Source: Pyruvatibacter sp. HU-CL02332
GTDB lineage: Bacteria > Pseudomonadota > Alphaproteobacteria > CGMCC-115125
NCBI RefSeq assembly: GCF_040362765.1
Contig: NZ_BAABWK010000001.1
Coordinates: forward strand, 1,899,501 to 1,963,500
DNA length: 64,000 nt
Direction of reading: 5' to 3'
Shown here: in pieces, positions 45,476 through 54,300 of the stretch
How positions within the stretch are numbered: position 1 is the stretch's first letter
Layout of the letters: the number at the start of each line of letters is the position of its first letter
Position numbers and translations under genes: made by a program
Notes under the pieces: generated by a model
What the model was told of the DNA's origin: nothing
What the model saw: only the letters and a program-made list of their open reading frames with translations
Database searches by the model: none

Positions 45476-46675
45476 ATGACGTCGAACGACAGCCAGCATG
45501 GACACACCCTGAGCAGATCACGTTTGTACCTGCTCGCGCTGGCAAGTGCCGTTGTCACCGCCAATGCCTATTATGTTCACCCCATCATCGCCGTCGTAGC
45601 GGAAGACTTTGGCGTCAGCGCTTCCATCATTGGAGCCGTGCCTGCCTTCAACCAGATTGCACTGGCATTGGGCATCTTCTTCCTGCTGCCTTTGGGTGAC
45701 CGTGTCAGCAACAAGCGCCTGACATCCATCTTTGTGGCTGCGCAGTTTTTTGCCATAGCCGGAATGGCATTTGCTCAAGACTTCGAGCTGTTTGTTGCCA
45801 GCTCGGCCTTGTTGGGCTTCTTCACCATCGCCCCCTATCTTTTGCCCGCCTATGTCTCGCGTCGTGTGGCCCCCGGTGAGCTTGGTCACGCAACAGCGAT
45901 TCTCACCACAGGCATTATTGCGGGCATTCTGGTGGCACGTGCTGGCGGTGGCATTCTGGCGGAGCAGTTTGGCTGGCGCTCGGTCTATTACGCAGCTGCA
46001 GGTCTCATGTTGCTTGTCTCGATCTTGTTGCCATTCATCATGGAGCCCCGGGACGGCGAGACGGCACCGAGCCAAAGCTACGCCCATCTGATCCTGTCGA
46101 TTTTCCCTATCATTGCCAACCACCCAAAGGTCCTGTTGTCCGGCGTGATCCAGGCGTTGAGCTTTGGCATCTTTCTGGCGGTATGGATGGGCCTTGGCCT
46201 TCATCTCACCAGCCCCCAAATGGGCTACGGCGTGGACGTGGTTGGCTATCTTGCGGTTTTCTCCGCCATCAGTCTGGTGACGACCGCACGCCTTGGGAAA
46301 TGGGCAGATCAGGTGGGTGCCACCAAAGCCCGCTTCGTGCTGGCCATAGGTCAGCTCGTAGCCGTTGTGACCTTGCCGTTCTTCGGACATAGCCTGTGGC
46401 TGTTGATGATCCCGATCATCTTGATGAACCTGGTCGGCCCCGCCATCGACGTGTCCGGCCGCATGACGTTTCTCAGTCTCGACCCTGAAATCCGCACCCG
46501 CCTAATGACGATCTATATCGTCATCATGTTTGCAGGTGGCGGCATCTTCAGTTGGGCAGGAACCATCGCGTACGACCTGGCAGGATGGAACGGAAACGCC
46601 ATCCTGTCGGTAATCCTGTCCATCCTCGTCCTTGGACTGACAGCCTTAAGCCTGCGGCAGCGGCGCGACAGCTAG
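45476..46675 (+). CDS. Major facilitator superfamily transporter
   Basis: A 399-residue transporter with about 12 membrane helices. The N-terminal half carries NAYYVHPII and a GDRVSNKRL loop typical of MFS loop 2-3; the second half has a GKWADQVGATKARF loop. GGAG 5 nt upstream of the ATG. Sited 124 bp after the monooxygenase and possibly in the same operon; it resembles drug or aromatic exporters such as the YgaY/NepI type. Substrate unknown. Its stop overlaps the convergent IalB-like gene within CTAG. Confidence 0.9.
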   Translation: MTSNDSQHGHTLSRSRLYLLALASAVVTANAYYVHPIIAVVAEDFGVSASIIGAVPAFNQIALALGIFFLLPLGDRVSNKRLTSIFVAAQFFAIAGMAFAQDFELFVASSALLGFFTIAPYLLPAYVSRRVAPGELGHATAILTTGIIAGILVARAGGGILAEQFGWRSVYYAAAGLMLLVSILLPFIMEPRDGETAPSQSYAHLILSIFPIIANHPKVLLSGVIQALSFGIFLAVWMGLGLHLTSPQMGYGVDVVGYLAVFSAISLVTTARLGKWADQVGATKARFVLAIGQLVAVVTLPFFGHSLWLLMIPIILMNLVGPAIDVSGRMTFLSLDPEIRTRLMTIYIVIMFAGGGIFSWAGTIAYDLAGWNGNAILSVILSILVLGLTALSLRQRRDS

Positions 46676-47247
46676 TCGCTCTGGCGGTAAGCATCCATCC
46701 AGCGAAGCGCATTGGTCAGGCCAAAGAGCGAGAACTGCACATTGCCGGTCTCACCATTCTCGTCCGTAAACCGCACAGCCATTGTAGAGCCGGCCTGCAT
46801 CGCAGGAAGCATGTCGAGGTTGCTACGCGACTGGCCGAAGGTGAATTCATTCACCACATTGCCCTCGCGGTAGTAGCCGTCATCGGCACCGAACTCAAAA
46901 TTGCCCAGCGACTCATCGTCTATGATGATCTCCATCGGCATGGATGTATCCGCCATCACGGCGATGGGAACGAATTGCATCTGGTAATCCAGTCCAACCA
47001 TGCCGGAGCGGACATAAAACTGGTAGTCGCCCACATGGCCAACCTTGCCGGCGTAGCCGACGGCGCGGCAGGCGTCCTCGCCTGGTTTGCAGACGGCCAG
47101 CCAGTCCCGGAAGTAAGCACGCGTCTCACCATATTTGGTGGTGATGCTGTTGGGCACGGGGGCTGAGTTGAAGTCCTGCGCCTGTGACGGCGCGGCAAAC
47201 GCGAACGCCGCACACAACAAGGCACCAAGGAAAGTGAGATTTTTCAT
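46672..47247 (-). CDS. Secreted IalB-like (invasion-associated locus B) protein
   Basis: A 191-residue exported protein; signal peptide about 1-23 (FAFAAPSQAQ). The mature part has FRDWLAVCKPGEDACRAVGYAG with two Cys likely to form a disulfide and QMQFVPIAVM, matching the IalB family named from Bartonella. In free-living alphaproteobacteria these are common periplasmic proteins without proven roles, so invasion should not be inferred. ATG 47247, 4 bp after the pirin gene stop: same operon. Confidence 0.78.
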   Translation of the reverse strand: MKNLTFLGALLCAAFAFAAPSQAQDFNSAPVPNSITTKYGETRAYFRDWLAVCKPGEDACRAVGYAGKVGHVGDYQFYVRSGMVGLDYQMQFVPIAVMADTSMPMEIIIDDESLGNFEFGADDGYYREGNVVNEFTFGQSRSNLDMLPAMQAGSTMAVRFTDENGETGNVQFSLFGLTNALRWMDAYRQSD

Positions 47248-47251
47248 ATTC

Positions 47252-48166
47252 TTATTTCTCCGGAAGCGGAATGAATTCATCTTCGCCGGGCACCTTTGCA
47301 AAGCGGCCCTCCTGCCAGTCCTGCTTGGCCTGCTCAATACGCTCAGGCCGTGTGGACACCAGGTTCCACCATAGTTTGCGCGGACCAATGGGAGCGCCAC
47401 CAATCAACATCAGATGGGCGCCGTGTGGCGAAGTTATGGCCGGGGTCACATGTTGGTCGAGCACCAGCATCTGCATTTTTCCAAATGTATCGCCTGCCAC
47501 CTCTATTTCTCCGTCCACAACATAAAGGGCGCGCTCTTCCACCCCGACAGGAACACCAAACTGCGTTCCGGGTTGCATGCGAACATCCGCATACAGTGTT
47601 TCTGAATAGACCTTCATCGGTGACACCATGCCGAAGGCTCCACCGGCGATCAGCGCCACGCGCACGCCGCCATGGTCCACCACCGGAATGTCTTCCATAG
47701 GGTAGTGCTCAAATGTTGGATCAATTTCTTCATCCTCGGCAGGCAATGCATGCCAGGTTTGAATGCCTTCAATGCGCGCGTCGCTGTCACGAAAATGATC
47801 CGGCGAACGCTCCGAGTGCACAATGCCGGACCCGGCCGTCATCCAGTTGACTTCCCCCGGCTTGATTTCCTGCACGGCACCGACGCTGTCACGGTGCATC
47901 AAGGAGCCATCAAACAGCCAGGTCAGGGTTGATAGGCCGATATGGGGATGCGGCCGTACGTCGATGCCTTGTCCGGCAGGCAGCGTTGCCGGTCCCATAT
48001 GGTCAAAGAACACAAATGGGCCGATGGAACGCGCCTCAATAGACGGCAATACCCGGCGCACCTCAAAGCCACCGATGTCCTTTGGCTTTGGCGTGATGAC
48101 CGCACGTATCGGTGCACACCCGGTGTTGCCGTTGCAGTCTGCATCCTGTGATGGTTGCCAGCTCAT
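47252..48166 (-). CDS. Pirin family protein
   Basis: Double beta-barrel cupin of 304 residues. The N-terminal barrel has the metal-binding FFDHMGP, RPHPHIGLSTLTW (two His), AGSGIVHSERSP (His and Glu nearby) typical of pirins. Some pirins act as quercetinases or bind metal as regulators; no specific role here. Operon with the IalB-like gene downstream. Confidence 0.95.
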   Translation of the reverse strand: MSWQPSQDADCNGNTGCAPIRAVITPKPKDIGGFEVRRVLPSIEARSIGPFVFFDHMGPATLPAGQGIDVRPHPHIGLSTLTWLFDGSLMHRDSVGAVQEIKPGEVNWMTAGSGIVHSERSPDHFRDSDARIEGIQTWHALPAEDEEIDPTFEHYPMEDIPVVDHGGVRVALIAGGAFGMVSPMKVYSETLYADVRMQPGTQFGVPVGVEERALYVVDGEIEVAGDTFGKMQMLVLDQHVTPAITSPHGAHLMLIGGAPIGPRKLWWNLVSTRPERIEQAKQDWQEGRFAKVPGEDEFIPLPEK

Positions 48167-48225
48167 ATGATCCTCAAAAACACGCGAAGCAGTTGAGACC
48201 CATACTGGCCGTATGCAGAGGTTTT

Positions 48226-49281
48226 TTAAAGCGGCGAGTGGTCGGGCGTCGCGGCCAGCCCGTCAAGAAGTGAAAGAGTGCCACCCAGATATCTCGTACA
48301 ATAAGTGACGTTGTAGGTTGCAGCTGCCTGCGCATCACCAACGAGCAACCCTGTTTGAGGCATCAAGGCCCCATAGCTCTTTCTGTCTGTTGCAATGCGT
48401 GCAGGCTCAAGGGCGCAGTCAAACCTGTCTGGTGTTGCGAGGTATTCTGCTGCAAGCAGATCAAACGGATAAAACCCATCCCGCCCCACGTCCCTTTGCC
48501 AAAAGGCCAGCCATGCCGTCGATCGTTCGGCTACCCATGAAACAGCACCTGTAGATGCGGCCAGGGCCGCAAGGTCTTGAGACGTAATCTCCACCTGGCG
48601 CGCAAGTTCGTAGGGCAGGAGCGTCACCGCGACATCAAGAGTTGCCAGCAGGCGCGCAGCTTCGGTGTCTTCGCATAGATTGAAATCCCGAAAGAGCGGG
48701 CCGTGCCCGAACAGCACACCCCCGGTCGCTCCCTCTGCTGGGTGAAACGCATGTCCTTCACGCTTGCCCATGACGGCAACCGCATTGGTTACGTTGTCGA
48801 CAAGGTCTGGCCGCGCGCTGAAGAGGTCCGCGAGATTGGTCAGCGGCCCCAGGGCAACAAGCGTCAATGGTCCTTCTTCCAGCGCCCGCGCAAGTGCCTG
48901 AGTGGCGTCTGTCTCACGTACAACACTGGGAGAGAAGGGTGTCCCAGCGCCGCGATACACCTCCAGGAGCTGGCCCGTCTCCCGCGCGATTTCAAAAGCC
49001 AGTGCGCGCGATATCGTATCTGTCGTCTCAATGTCGGCATTGCCGAACACGGTCGAGACCCCGACAATCTCGATATCCGTATTGCGCGCAAGGGCGGCGA
49101 TGGCGAAGCAGTCGTCCGGGTCCACGCGGCCTACTGCACCGCAGGCAGCGTCCGTGTCGATCCATACTCGTTGCGGCGCGGCAAAAGCGGATGTGACTGT
49201 GAGCCCGGCCACAGCGGCAGCAAGCAAGGCGGACAGGCTCAAACCCCTTCTTGTCACACCAAAAGCGAAGCGTTTGCTCAC
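48226..49281 (-). CDS. Secreted nucleoside hydrolase (IUNH family)
   Basis: Hydrolyses ribonucleosides to base and ribose in known members. From GTG 49281 it has 351 residues: an N-terminal RRGLSLSALLAAAVAG signal sequence (to about residue 34), possibly Tat-like, so it is exported. The Ca-binding site is split: DTD and DPDD are separated by AACGAVGRV, an insertion compared with the common DTDPGxDD. Later VGVSTVFGN, LVALGPLTNLA and a GGVLFGHGP region fit. A TTG at 49296 is the alternative start. Confidence 0.85.
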   Translation of the reverse strand: MSKRFAFGVTRRGLSLSALLAAAVAGLTVTSAFAAPQRVWIDTDAACGAVGRVDPDDCFAIAALARNTDIEIVGVSTVFGNADIETTDTISRALAFEIARETGQLLEVYRGAGTPFSPSVVRETDATQALARALEEGPLTLVALGPLTNLADLFSARPDLVDNVTNAVAVMGKREGHAFHPAEGATGGVLFGHGPLFRDFNLCEDTEAARLLATLDVAVTLLPYELARQVEITSQDLAALAASTGAVSWVAERSTAWLAFWQRDVGRDGFYPFDLLAAEYLATPDRFDCALEPARIATDRKSYGALMPQTGLLVGDAQAAATYNVTYCTRYLGGTLSLLDGLAATPDHSPL

Positions 49282-49353
49282 GTTTTCCGTCCCCAATTGA
49301 CAATCAGGATGTCATTTGGGGGATTGGACCCATGCTTTCAACCCGCTTTGCAC

Positions 49354-49370
49354 CTTACCTGGAAGGTAAG
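49354..49370. promoter_or_regulatory. Inverted repeat upstream of the XRE regulator
   Basis: CTTACC-TGGAA-GGTAAG, 6-bp arms, between the divergent nucleoside hydrolase and XRE genes, about 70 bp before the XRE start. A candidate autoregulatory operator; binding is inferred. Confidence 0.45.
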
Positions 49371-49439
49371 TGTAAGCTGATTGGTGCCTCCTAATATGAA
49401 AGCCAGACCAACCTGTTCGCCCGTCTCTGGAGATCCACA

Positions 49440-50249
49440 ATGAATGACCTGATTGCCAATCCCGCCAGCTTGGAGGGCACAGAACCTGAGACTTTTGGCG
49501 ATCATCTGCGTCTCTGGCGCCGCATTCGTGGTCTCAGCCAGTTGCAATTGAGCGTACGGGCGGACGTATCATCCCGCCATGTGTCGTTTCTGGAGTCCGG
49601 CCGCGCCAAACCCAGCCGCCAGATGGTGGACACGTTGGCTGACGCCTTGGACATTCCCCTGCGTGCCCGCAACCCGCTGCTTCTGTCAGCGGGCTTTGCG
49701 CCTGCCTACCGCGAAACCGCGCTGGAGGCACCAGACGCAAGTTACATCCGCCAGGTGCTTGAAACTGTTCTCAAGAGCACCGAGCCGTTTCCAGCTCTGG
49801 TGCTGGACCGCCACTGGCGCGTGCTGATGACGAATGCAGGTGGCGGATTGCTCATGAGCCTTGCTGGCGATGACAGTGCGGACAAAACCATGTTCGAGCT
49901 GATGCTCCAGCCCGGTCCCATGCGCGACGCGATCGTCAACTGGGATGAAGTCGTATCCGACGTGCTCAAACGCGTGCGCCGGGAAGCAGACCACGCAGGC
50001 GATGACACCGTGCTCAAAATGATGATGGAGATGCTGCCCAAGGGCTGGAAGCCGCCGCGCCGGGCCGACAATGCAGTGCCGCTCATCATCCCCCTTCACA
50101 TGCGTCTGGGCGATGTGGACATGCGCTTCACGTCAATCATTGGAAGTCTTGGAACCGCTGCCGACATCGGCCTGGCAGAACTCTCTATCGAGACATTCCT
50201 GCCGGCCGATGAAGCAACGGAAAACGTGCTGCGCGAGATGATCGCCTAG
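49440..50249 (+). CDS. XRE-family regulator with MmyB-like ligand-binding domain
   Basis: A 269-residue regulator: N-terminal helix-turn-helix (RRIRGLSQLQLSVRADVSSRHVSFLESGRAKPS, about 27-60, described here by its edges LRLWRR and KPSRQM), then a C-terminal PAS-like MmyB domain (FPALVLDRHWRVLMTN, about 118-133). In known structures this domain binds fatty-acid-like ligands. Divergent from the nucleoside hydrolase; convergent with a membrane protein, sharing CTAG. Target genes unknown. Confidence 0.85.
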   Translation: MNDLIANPASLEGTEPETFGDHLRLWRRIRGLSQLQLSVRADVSSRHVSFLESGRAKPSRQMVDTLADALDIPLRARNPLLLSAGFAPAYRETALEAPDASYIRQVLETVLKSTEPFPALVLDRHWRVLMTNAGGGLLMSLAGDDSADKTMFELMLQPGPMRDAIVNWDEVVSDVLKRVRREADHAGDDTVLKMMMEMLPKGWKPPRRADNAVPLIIPLHMRLGDVDMRFTSIIGSLGTAADIGLAELSIETFLPADEATENVLREMIA

Positions 50250-50779
50250 GCGTTTTTCGTCTCTTTGAGGTACGCCAGTGCACCAATGGCGATCACGGCC
50301 AGCATGATGTGTACGGCCATGACCGGCGGCCAGCCGAACAGGTAGATCACGTCATTGGCCAGGCTCTGCTTGAACGGGCCGCCGCCAAACGCCAGGCCGC
50401 GTGTGCCAAAGAAAGTGTTGGCCATCGCAGGCAGCGTGAACAGCCATGCAGTGATCAGGGATGACCACAGCAAAACCGTCTGCATCCTGTCGGTCAGCCG
50501 CAGATAGCGCCCGCCAAAACCAAGCCCCATCAGCATCAGGCCCTGTGTGATGGCCTCCATGTGCCCCATGCGGAAAGCTCGGGAGTCGCCGGGAATGTCC
50601 ACTTCAATCTGGATCGGCAGCGGCCAGAGAACGATCTCGCCCAGCAGATGGAAGAACCAGACCCACCCAAAAAGGCAGGCGACGGCAAAAAGCCCAAACC
50701 CGTTGAAAAAAAGCAAAGCGCGCCGCCTCTCGGTCATCACGCTTCGCTCCACACTGTCTGTGTACGTTGTATCAGCCAT
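50246..50779 (-). CDS. Predicted four- to five-helix membrane protein, function unknown
   Basis: A 177-residue protein with hydrophobic segments at about 24-50, 72-90, 103-125 and 152-170. RMGHMEAITQGLMLMGLGFGG may be a conserved core. I recognise no family with confidence. ATG 50779; it lies 35 bp after the PF10118 gene on the same strand and is probably co-transcribed and under the same TetR control. Confidence 0.7.
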   Translation of the reverse strand: MADTTYTDSVERSVMTERRRALLFFNGFGLFAVACLFGWVWFFHLLGEIVLWPLPIQIEVDIPGDSRAFRMGHMEAITQGLMLMGLGFGGRYLRLTDRMQTVLLWSSLITAWLFTLPAMANTFFGTRGLAFGGGPFKQSLANDVIYLFGWPPVMAVHIMLAVIAIGALAYLKETKNA

Positions 50780-50814
50780 CGATCCGTGTTCTCCCCTTTG
50801 GTAAAGCGCCGTCT

Positions 50815-51738
50815 TTATGCAGCGATGAGTGCCGGCTCTGGTTCCTCGAGCCGGGTCGTGTCGAGCTTGCCAAGCTGTTCGCCCATGGTCACCGGATGTG
50901 CGCCATACAGGTCCCACCACGCCTTCACCCAGTCAGGATCAGCCACCTTGCTGGGGTGATAGGAGGGCTTGAGAATGCGCAGCATCTTGGGCGTGAGGAT
51001 GCGGAAGATGCGGCCAAGGTCTTTAGCCAGTTGCCAGCGTGAGCGCCAGTTGCGCCACAACCCATCTTCCTTCAGCAGGGCGCGATAGCCCTGGCCGATG
51101 CGGTACATGATGTGTGCCGTCGCAAACAGCAGCCCATAAACGCGCCAGAAGTACCCGCCTCCGATGGCATGGAATACGTCGAACGTTGCTTCCTTGTGCT
51201 CGATCTCTTCTACGAAATGCCACAGCACCAGCGAAGACACTGCAGGGTCCGCATCACCAAAAAGATGTTCGCGGTCTTCCACCAGCATGTGGCCGATGGC
51301 CAGCGCCATGGATTCAAAACCTTCCGCGTAGGCCATGTTGAACTTGAGGGAGCGCTTCTCACCGAAGCTTGCATAGTCGCGCTTCAGCACCTCTTCAAAG
51401 GGCGCCACGCTCTCATACCCACAGGCAGCCACCGTATCGTTGAACATCTTGTGCTGGCGGTAGTGGGTTGTTTCCTGCGCCACGTAGCCGTTCAGCTCCT
51501 TGACGAGGGCAGGGTCATCAACCAGCGGGCGCGCTTTTGCCATTGTGCGGATCAGGTAGGGCTCCAGGTAAGGCATGGCCAGCGACGCCGCGTTGACGAT
51601 CTGGCTGAACTCGGGCCGCTTCTTGTTCCAGTGGGCGCCCTGCTCGATGGGAAAGCTGAACTTCAGTTTGCGCACACCCCTAATGCGACCTTCAGGCTCG
51701 GCCTCATGTGACGTTTCGTCTTGCACGATCTTGTCCAT
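50815..51738 (-). CDS. PF10118-type predicted metal-dependent hydrolase
   Basis: A 307-residue, mostly helical protein. AQETTHYRQH and WHFVEEIEHKEATFDVFH give repeated Glu and His positions like those of a ferritin-like di-metal site; this fits the COG3687/PF10118 family, whose biochemistry is poorly known. The N-terminal VRKLKFSFPIEQGAHWN is typical. Divergent from a TetR gene with two palindromes between, so it is probably the repressed target. Confidence 0.85.
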   Translation of the reverse strand: MDKIVQDETSHEAEPEGRIRGVRKLKFSFPIEQGAHWNKKRPEFSQIVNAASLAMPYLEPYLIRTMAKARPLVDDPALVKELNGYVAQETTHYRQHKMFNDTVAACGYESVAPFEEVLKRDYASFGEKRSLKFNMAYAEGFESMALAIGHMLVEDREHLFGDADPAVSSLVLWHFVEEIEHKEATFDVFHAIGGGYFWRVYGLLFATAHIMYRIGQGYRALLKEDGLWRNWRSRWQLAKDLGRIFRILTPKMLRILKPSYHPSKVADPDWVKAWWDLYGAHPVTMGEQLGKLDTTRLEEPEPALIAA

Positions 51739-51782
51739 TTCCCGTTCCTTCCTCTTGCGCCTGCTACTGTGACCGGCGACAA

Positions 51783-51800
51783 TTAGAGTAATTCATCTAA
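51783..51800. promoter_or_regulatory. TetR operator, weaker half (TTAGA...TCTAA)
   Basis: TTAGA-GTAATTCA-TCTAA, 5-bp arms in the divergent tetR/PF10118 promoter, adjoining a perfect palindrome with the same TTAGA/TCTAA core. Binding is inferred. Confidence 0.55.
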
Positions 51801-51820
51801 TTTAGAGGTTTTCCTCTAAA
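51801..51820. promoter_or_regulatory. TetR operator, perfect palindrome
   Basis: TTTAGAGG-TTTT-CCTCTAAA, 8-bp perfect arms, 41 bp before the tetR ATG. With the neighbouring weaker copy it suggests two bound dimers that repress both directions. Confidence 0.65.
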
Positions 51821-51861
51821 ACAAGGTGAGTGTCAAGTGTGGCGTGAGTGGGACTGCGAAA

Positions 51862-52524
51862 ATGGCCGGAAACCGGGAAAAAATAATTGAGGGCGCGCGC
51901 CAGCTGATGAACCGCGAGGGCACGTCAGCCACCGGAACAACGCGCATTGCCGAAGCTCTCAGCATTAGCCCTGGCAATCTCTACTATCACTTCAAAAGCC
52001 GCGAAGAGATCGTGGCGGAGATCTATGAGCGGTTTGAAACCGCTTTCCGCGACAGCCTGGTAAGGGACATTGACCACATCTCCCCGGAGCGGTTTGCTGA
52101 GTTTTATCTCAACGCCATGGAGATCGCCTGGGCCTACCGTTTCTTTTTCGCAAGCCAGACGGATCTCCTCACAGCGGACGAAAAACTCGCCGCCCGCCAC
52201 AAGGAGTTCCAAAGCTGGAGCCTGGCCGCGCTGGAAGCCATTGTGGTCGTGCTGGAAAAACAGGGCACAGCTTTGCTGCCAAAGGCCCGTGCCCAGGCAG
52301 CCCGCCTCAGAAAATCCATCGCGCTCAACACCTGGCTGCTTTGGAGCGCCTGGATCAGTTTTCGAAAAGTGGAAAAGGCCGAAAGCGAACTGGTGCGCGA
52401 TGACATGGCCCGCGGCGCTGTCCAGATGTTTGACCTGTTCAGCCCGTGGCTTGATCCGGATTTTGAAGCAAAGGCCCGCAAGACCCTGACAAAGGAACTT
52501 GATCGCGTAGAGGCCGTGGCCTAG
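51862..52524 (+). CDS. TetR-family transcriptional regulator
   Basis: A 220-residue regulator. The N-terminal HTH reads [27 protein letters not shown] (about 25-50, quoted in part), with ligand domain of the TetR_C type ([19 protein letters not shown]). ATG 51862 is chosen; a GTG at 51826 is possible. Divergent from the PF10118 operon; operator palindromes lie between. Stop overlaps queH within CTAG. Ligand may be a fatty acyl or hydrophobic molecule, by analogy only. Confidence 0.92.
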   Translation: MAGNREKIIEGARQLMNREGTSATGTTRIAEALSISPGNLYYHFKSREEIVAEIYERFETAFRDSLVRDIDHISPERFAEFYLNAMEIAWAYRFFFASQTDLLTADEKLAARHKEFQSWSLAALEAIVVVLEKQGTALLPKARAQAARLRKSIALNTWLLWSAWISFRKVEKAESELVRDDMARGAVQMFDLFSPWLDPDFEAKARKTLTKELDRVEAVA

Positions 52525-53258
52525 GCGTCGGTATCTGTCTCAGCTTCTTTGGCCGCCAGCGCCTGAGCCTCATAATCGGTCTCAGGCTTGCCGTAGTACT
52601 TGATGCCGTGGCGGATCGGCGGACGGCCCTGATCCATGCGGTGCTTGTTCGTATCGCGCAGAGAATAAACGCAGCCGCAATATTCCTGCTGATAGAATTC
52701 TTCATCCTTGGACACTTCCAGCATCCGCTGGCTGCCGCCGCCCTTGCGCCAGTTATGGGTCCAGTAGGCCATGTCCGGGTAGCGCGAGGCCGCACGCTCA
52801 CCGGAGCCGTTGATCTGGTTGAAGTCCTTCCAGCGCGATGTGCCCAGCGTGGAGCAGATGGTGCCAAAGCCATGCTCGTAGGCGTAAAGCGCTGTACGTT
52901 CAAACCGCATGTCGAAACACAGCGTGCACCTGTGGCCACGCTCGGGCTCGTTCTCAAATCCTTTGATCCGTTCGAACCAGTTGTCCTTGTCATAATCAAG
53001 GTCGATGAACGGCACGCCGAGCTTCTCCGCGTAGCGCATGTTCTCCTCCTTGCGGAGGTCATATTCCTTACGCGGATGAATGTTCGGATTGTAGAACAGG
53101 ATCGTATATTCGATGCCCGAACGCTCAATCTCGTTCATCACATCACCTGAGCACGGCGCGCAGCACGAATGCAGCAGCAGCTTGTCTCCGGCCGGGAGAA
53201 CGAGCGGCTTAGGCATCTGTTTCTTGTCCGTCTTGGACTTGTTGGTGCTGTGCGTCAT
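52521..53258 (-). CDS. queH: Epoxyqueuosine reductase QueH
   Basis: Final step of queuosine synthesis in tRNA: reduces epoxyqueuosine to queuosine. The 245 residues show the QueH hallmarks: adjacent Cys in [10 protein letters not shown] (32-33), RCTLCFDMR, and DFNQING, with CGCVYSL near the end; the Cys residues hold an Fe-S cluster and a second metal site. It replaces QueG in many bacteria. ATG 53258 is used; the open frame upstream lacks a normal start. Follows an SDR gene by 51 bp. Confidence 0.93.
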   Translation of the reverse strand: MTHSTNKSKTDKKQMPKPLVLPAGDKLLLHSCCAPCSGDVMNEIERSGIEYTILFYNPNIHPRKEYDLRKEENMRYAEKLGVPFIDLDYDKDNWFERIKGFENEPERGHRCTLCFDMRFERTALYAYEHGFGTICSTLGTSRWKDFNQINGSGERAASRYPDMAYWTHNWRKGGGSQRMLEVSKDEEFYQQEYCGCVYSLRDTNKHRMDQGRPPIRHGIKYYGKPETDYEAQALAAKEAETDTDA

Positions 53259-53309
53259 GGGCGGCGTTATACCGCCCAATCAGCCTTGATGCCAATGCCT
53301 GCCTGGGCG

Positions 53310-54155
53310 TTAGGACGCTTCTTCTTCCTGCCCGCCCATCAGGCGGCCAAGCACCTTGTGATACTTGATTGGCAGCAGGCGCTGGATGCGATCCATAAAG
53401 CGCGCATCGCCGCCAATCAGGATACGTGGGTTGTTCTTTTCAATGCCGGTAAAAATGACCCGCGCGGCTTCTTCCGGTGTGGTGCGGGCAAACTCGTCAA
53501 AGCCCTTGGCAATTTCGTCCTTGCGGGCCAGCAGCTCTTCGTTCTGGGCCAGCCGTGCATTGCGCGCCACATTGGTTTTGATGCCGCCGGGGTGAACGCT
53601 GGCGATTTCCACGCCGGTCTCGTTGCGCACCATTTCCGTGCGCAGGCTTTCGGTAAAGCCGCGAATGGCGAACTTGGCAGCGTGATAGGCCGAGTTGCCC
53701 GGCACCGCGATCATGCCGAAGATCGACGACACATTGACGATGTGCCCCGAGCCGCGCTCGATCATCCGGGGCAAAAACGCCTTGGTGCCGTACACCATGC
53801 CCCAGAAATCAATGTCCATGACCCACTCAAAGTCCTGATAGGTCATCTCGTTCACTTCAGCGAACAGCGCCACGCCTGCATTGTTGATCACAATGTCCGC
53901 GCCGCCATGGTCCGCCTGAATGCTATCCGCCAGCGCGTACACCGCGTCCTTGTCGGAGACATCCAGAATGTGGGTTTCGATTTCGCCGGACCCCAGCTTC
54001 GAGGCCTCCTCTGCCGTTTTGCCAAGACCCGCAGAATCCACATCCGTCGCGATCACCCGCTTGGCGCCATGCTGGATGGCGTGCTTCACGAGGCCGCGGC
54101 CGATGCCGGATGCACAGCCGGTGATGAAAATGGTTTTGCCTGCAATCTGGGTCAT
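53310..54155 (-). CDS. Short-chain dehydrogenase/reductase
   Basis: A 281-residue SDR. TGCASGIGRGL near residue 12, NNAG (about 92), VNVSSIFG (catalytic Ser) and SAYHAAK (Tyr/Lys) are intact, and PGGIKTNVARNARL follows. TDVDSAG after beta-2 suggests NAD(H). AGGAAA 8 nt upstream of the ATG. The C-terminal IQRLLPIKYHKVLGRLMG resembles long-chain lipid-acting SDRs. Divergent from an acyl-CoA dehydrogenase gene. Substrate unknown. Confidence 0.92.
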   Translation of the reverse strand: MTQIAGKTIFITGCASGIGRGLVKHAIQHGAKRVIATDVDSAGLGKTAEEASKLGSGEIETHILDVSDKDAVYALADSIQADHGGADIVINNAGVALFAEVNEMTYQDFEWVMDIDFWGMVYGTKAFLPRMIERGSGHIVNVSSIFGMIAVPGNSAYHAAKFAIRGFTESLRTEMVRNETGVEIASVHPGGIKTNVARNARLAQNEELLARKDEIAKGFDEFARTTPEEAARVIFTGIEKNNPRILIGGDARFMDRIQRLLPIKYHKVLGRLMGGQEEEAS

Positions 54156-54300
54156 CTGGAGTTTCCTGGGGCCTGATTATGACTTTTTGTCAGTAATGTT
54201 GGCGATGTTATGCCCGATAGCGCCAAGCTGGCGCAATGCCTGACGCCTGCTTATCCTTATGCCCGAACAAGAAAAACGCTGCTTCAGGAAGGTAAAGCCT

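Noticed and set aside
46672-47247. Virulence role from the IalB name
   Set aside because: IalB-like proteins are widespread in free-living alphaproteobacteria; nothing else here suggests host invasion.
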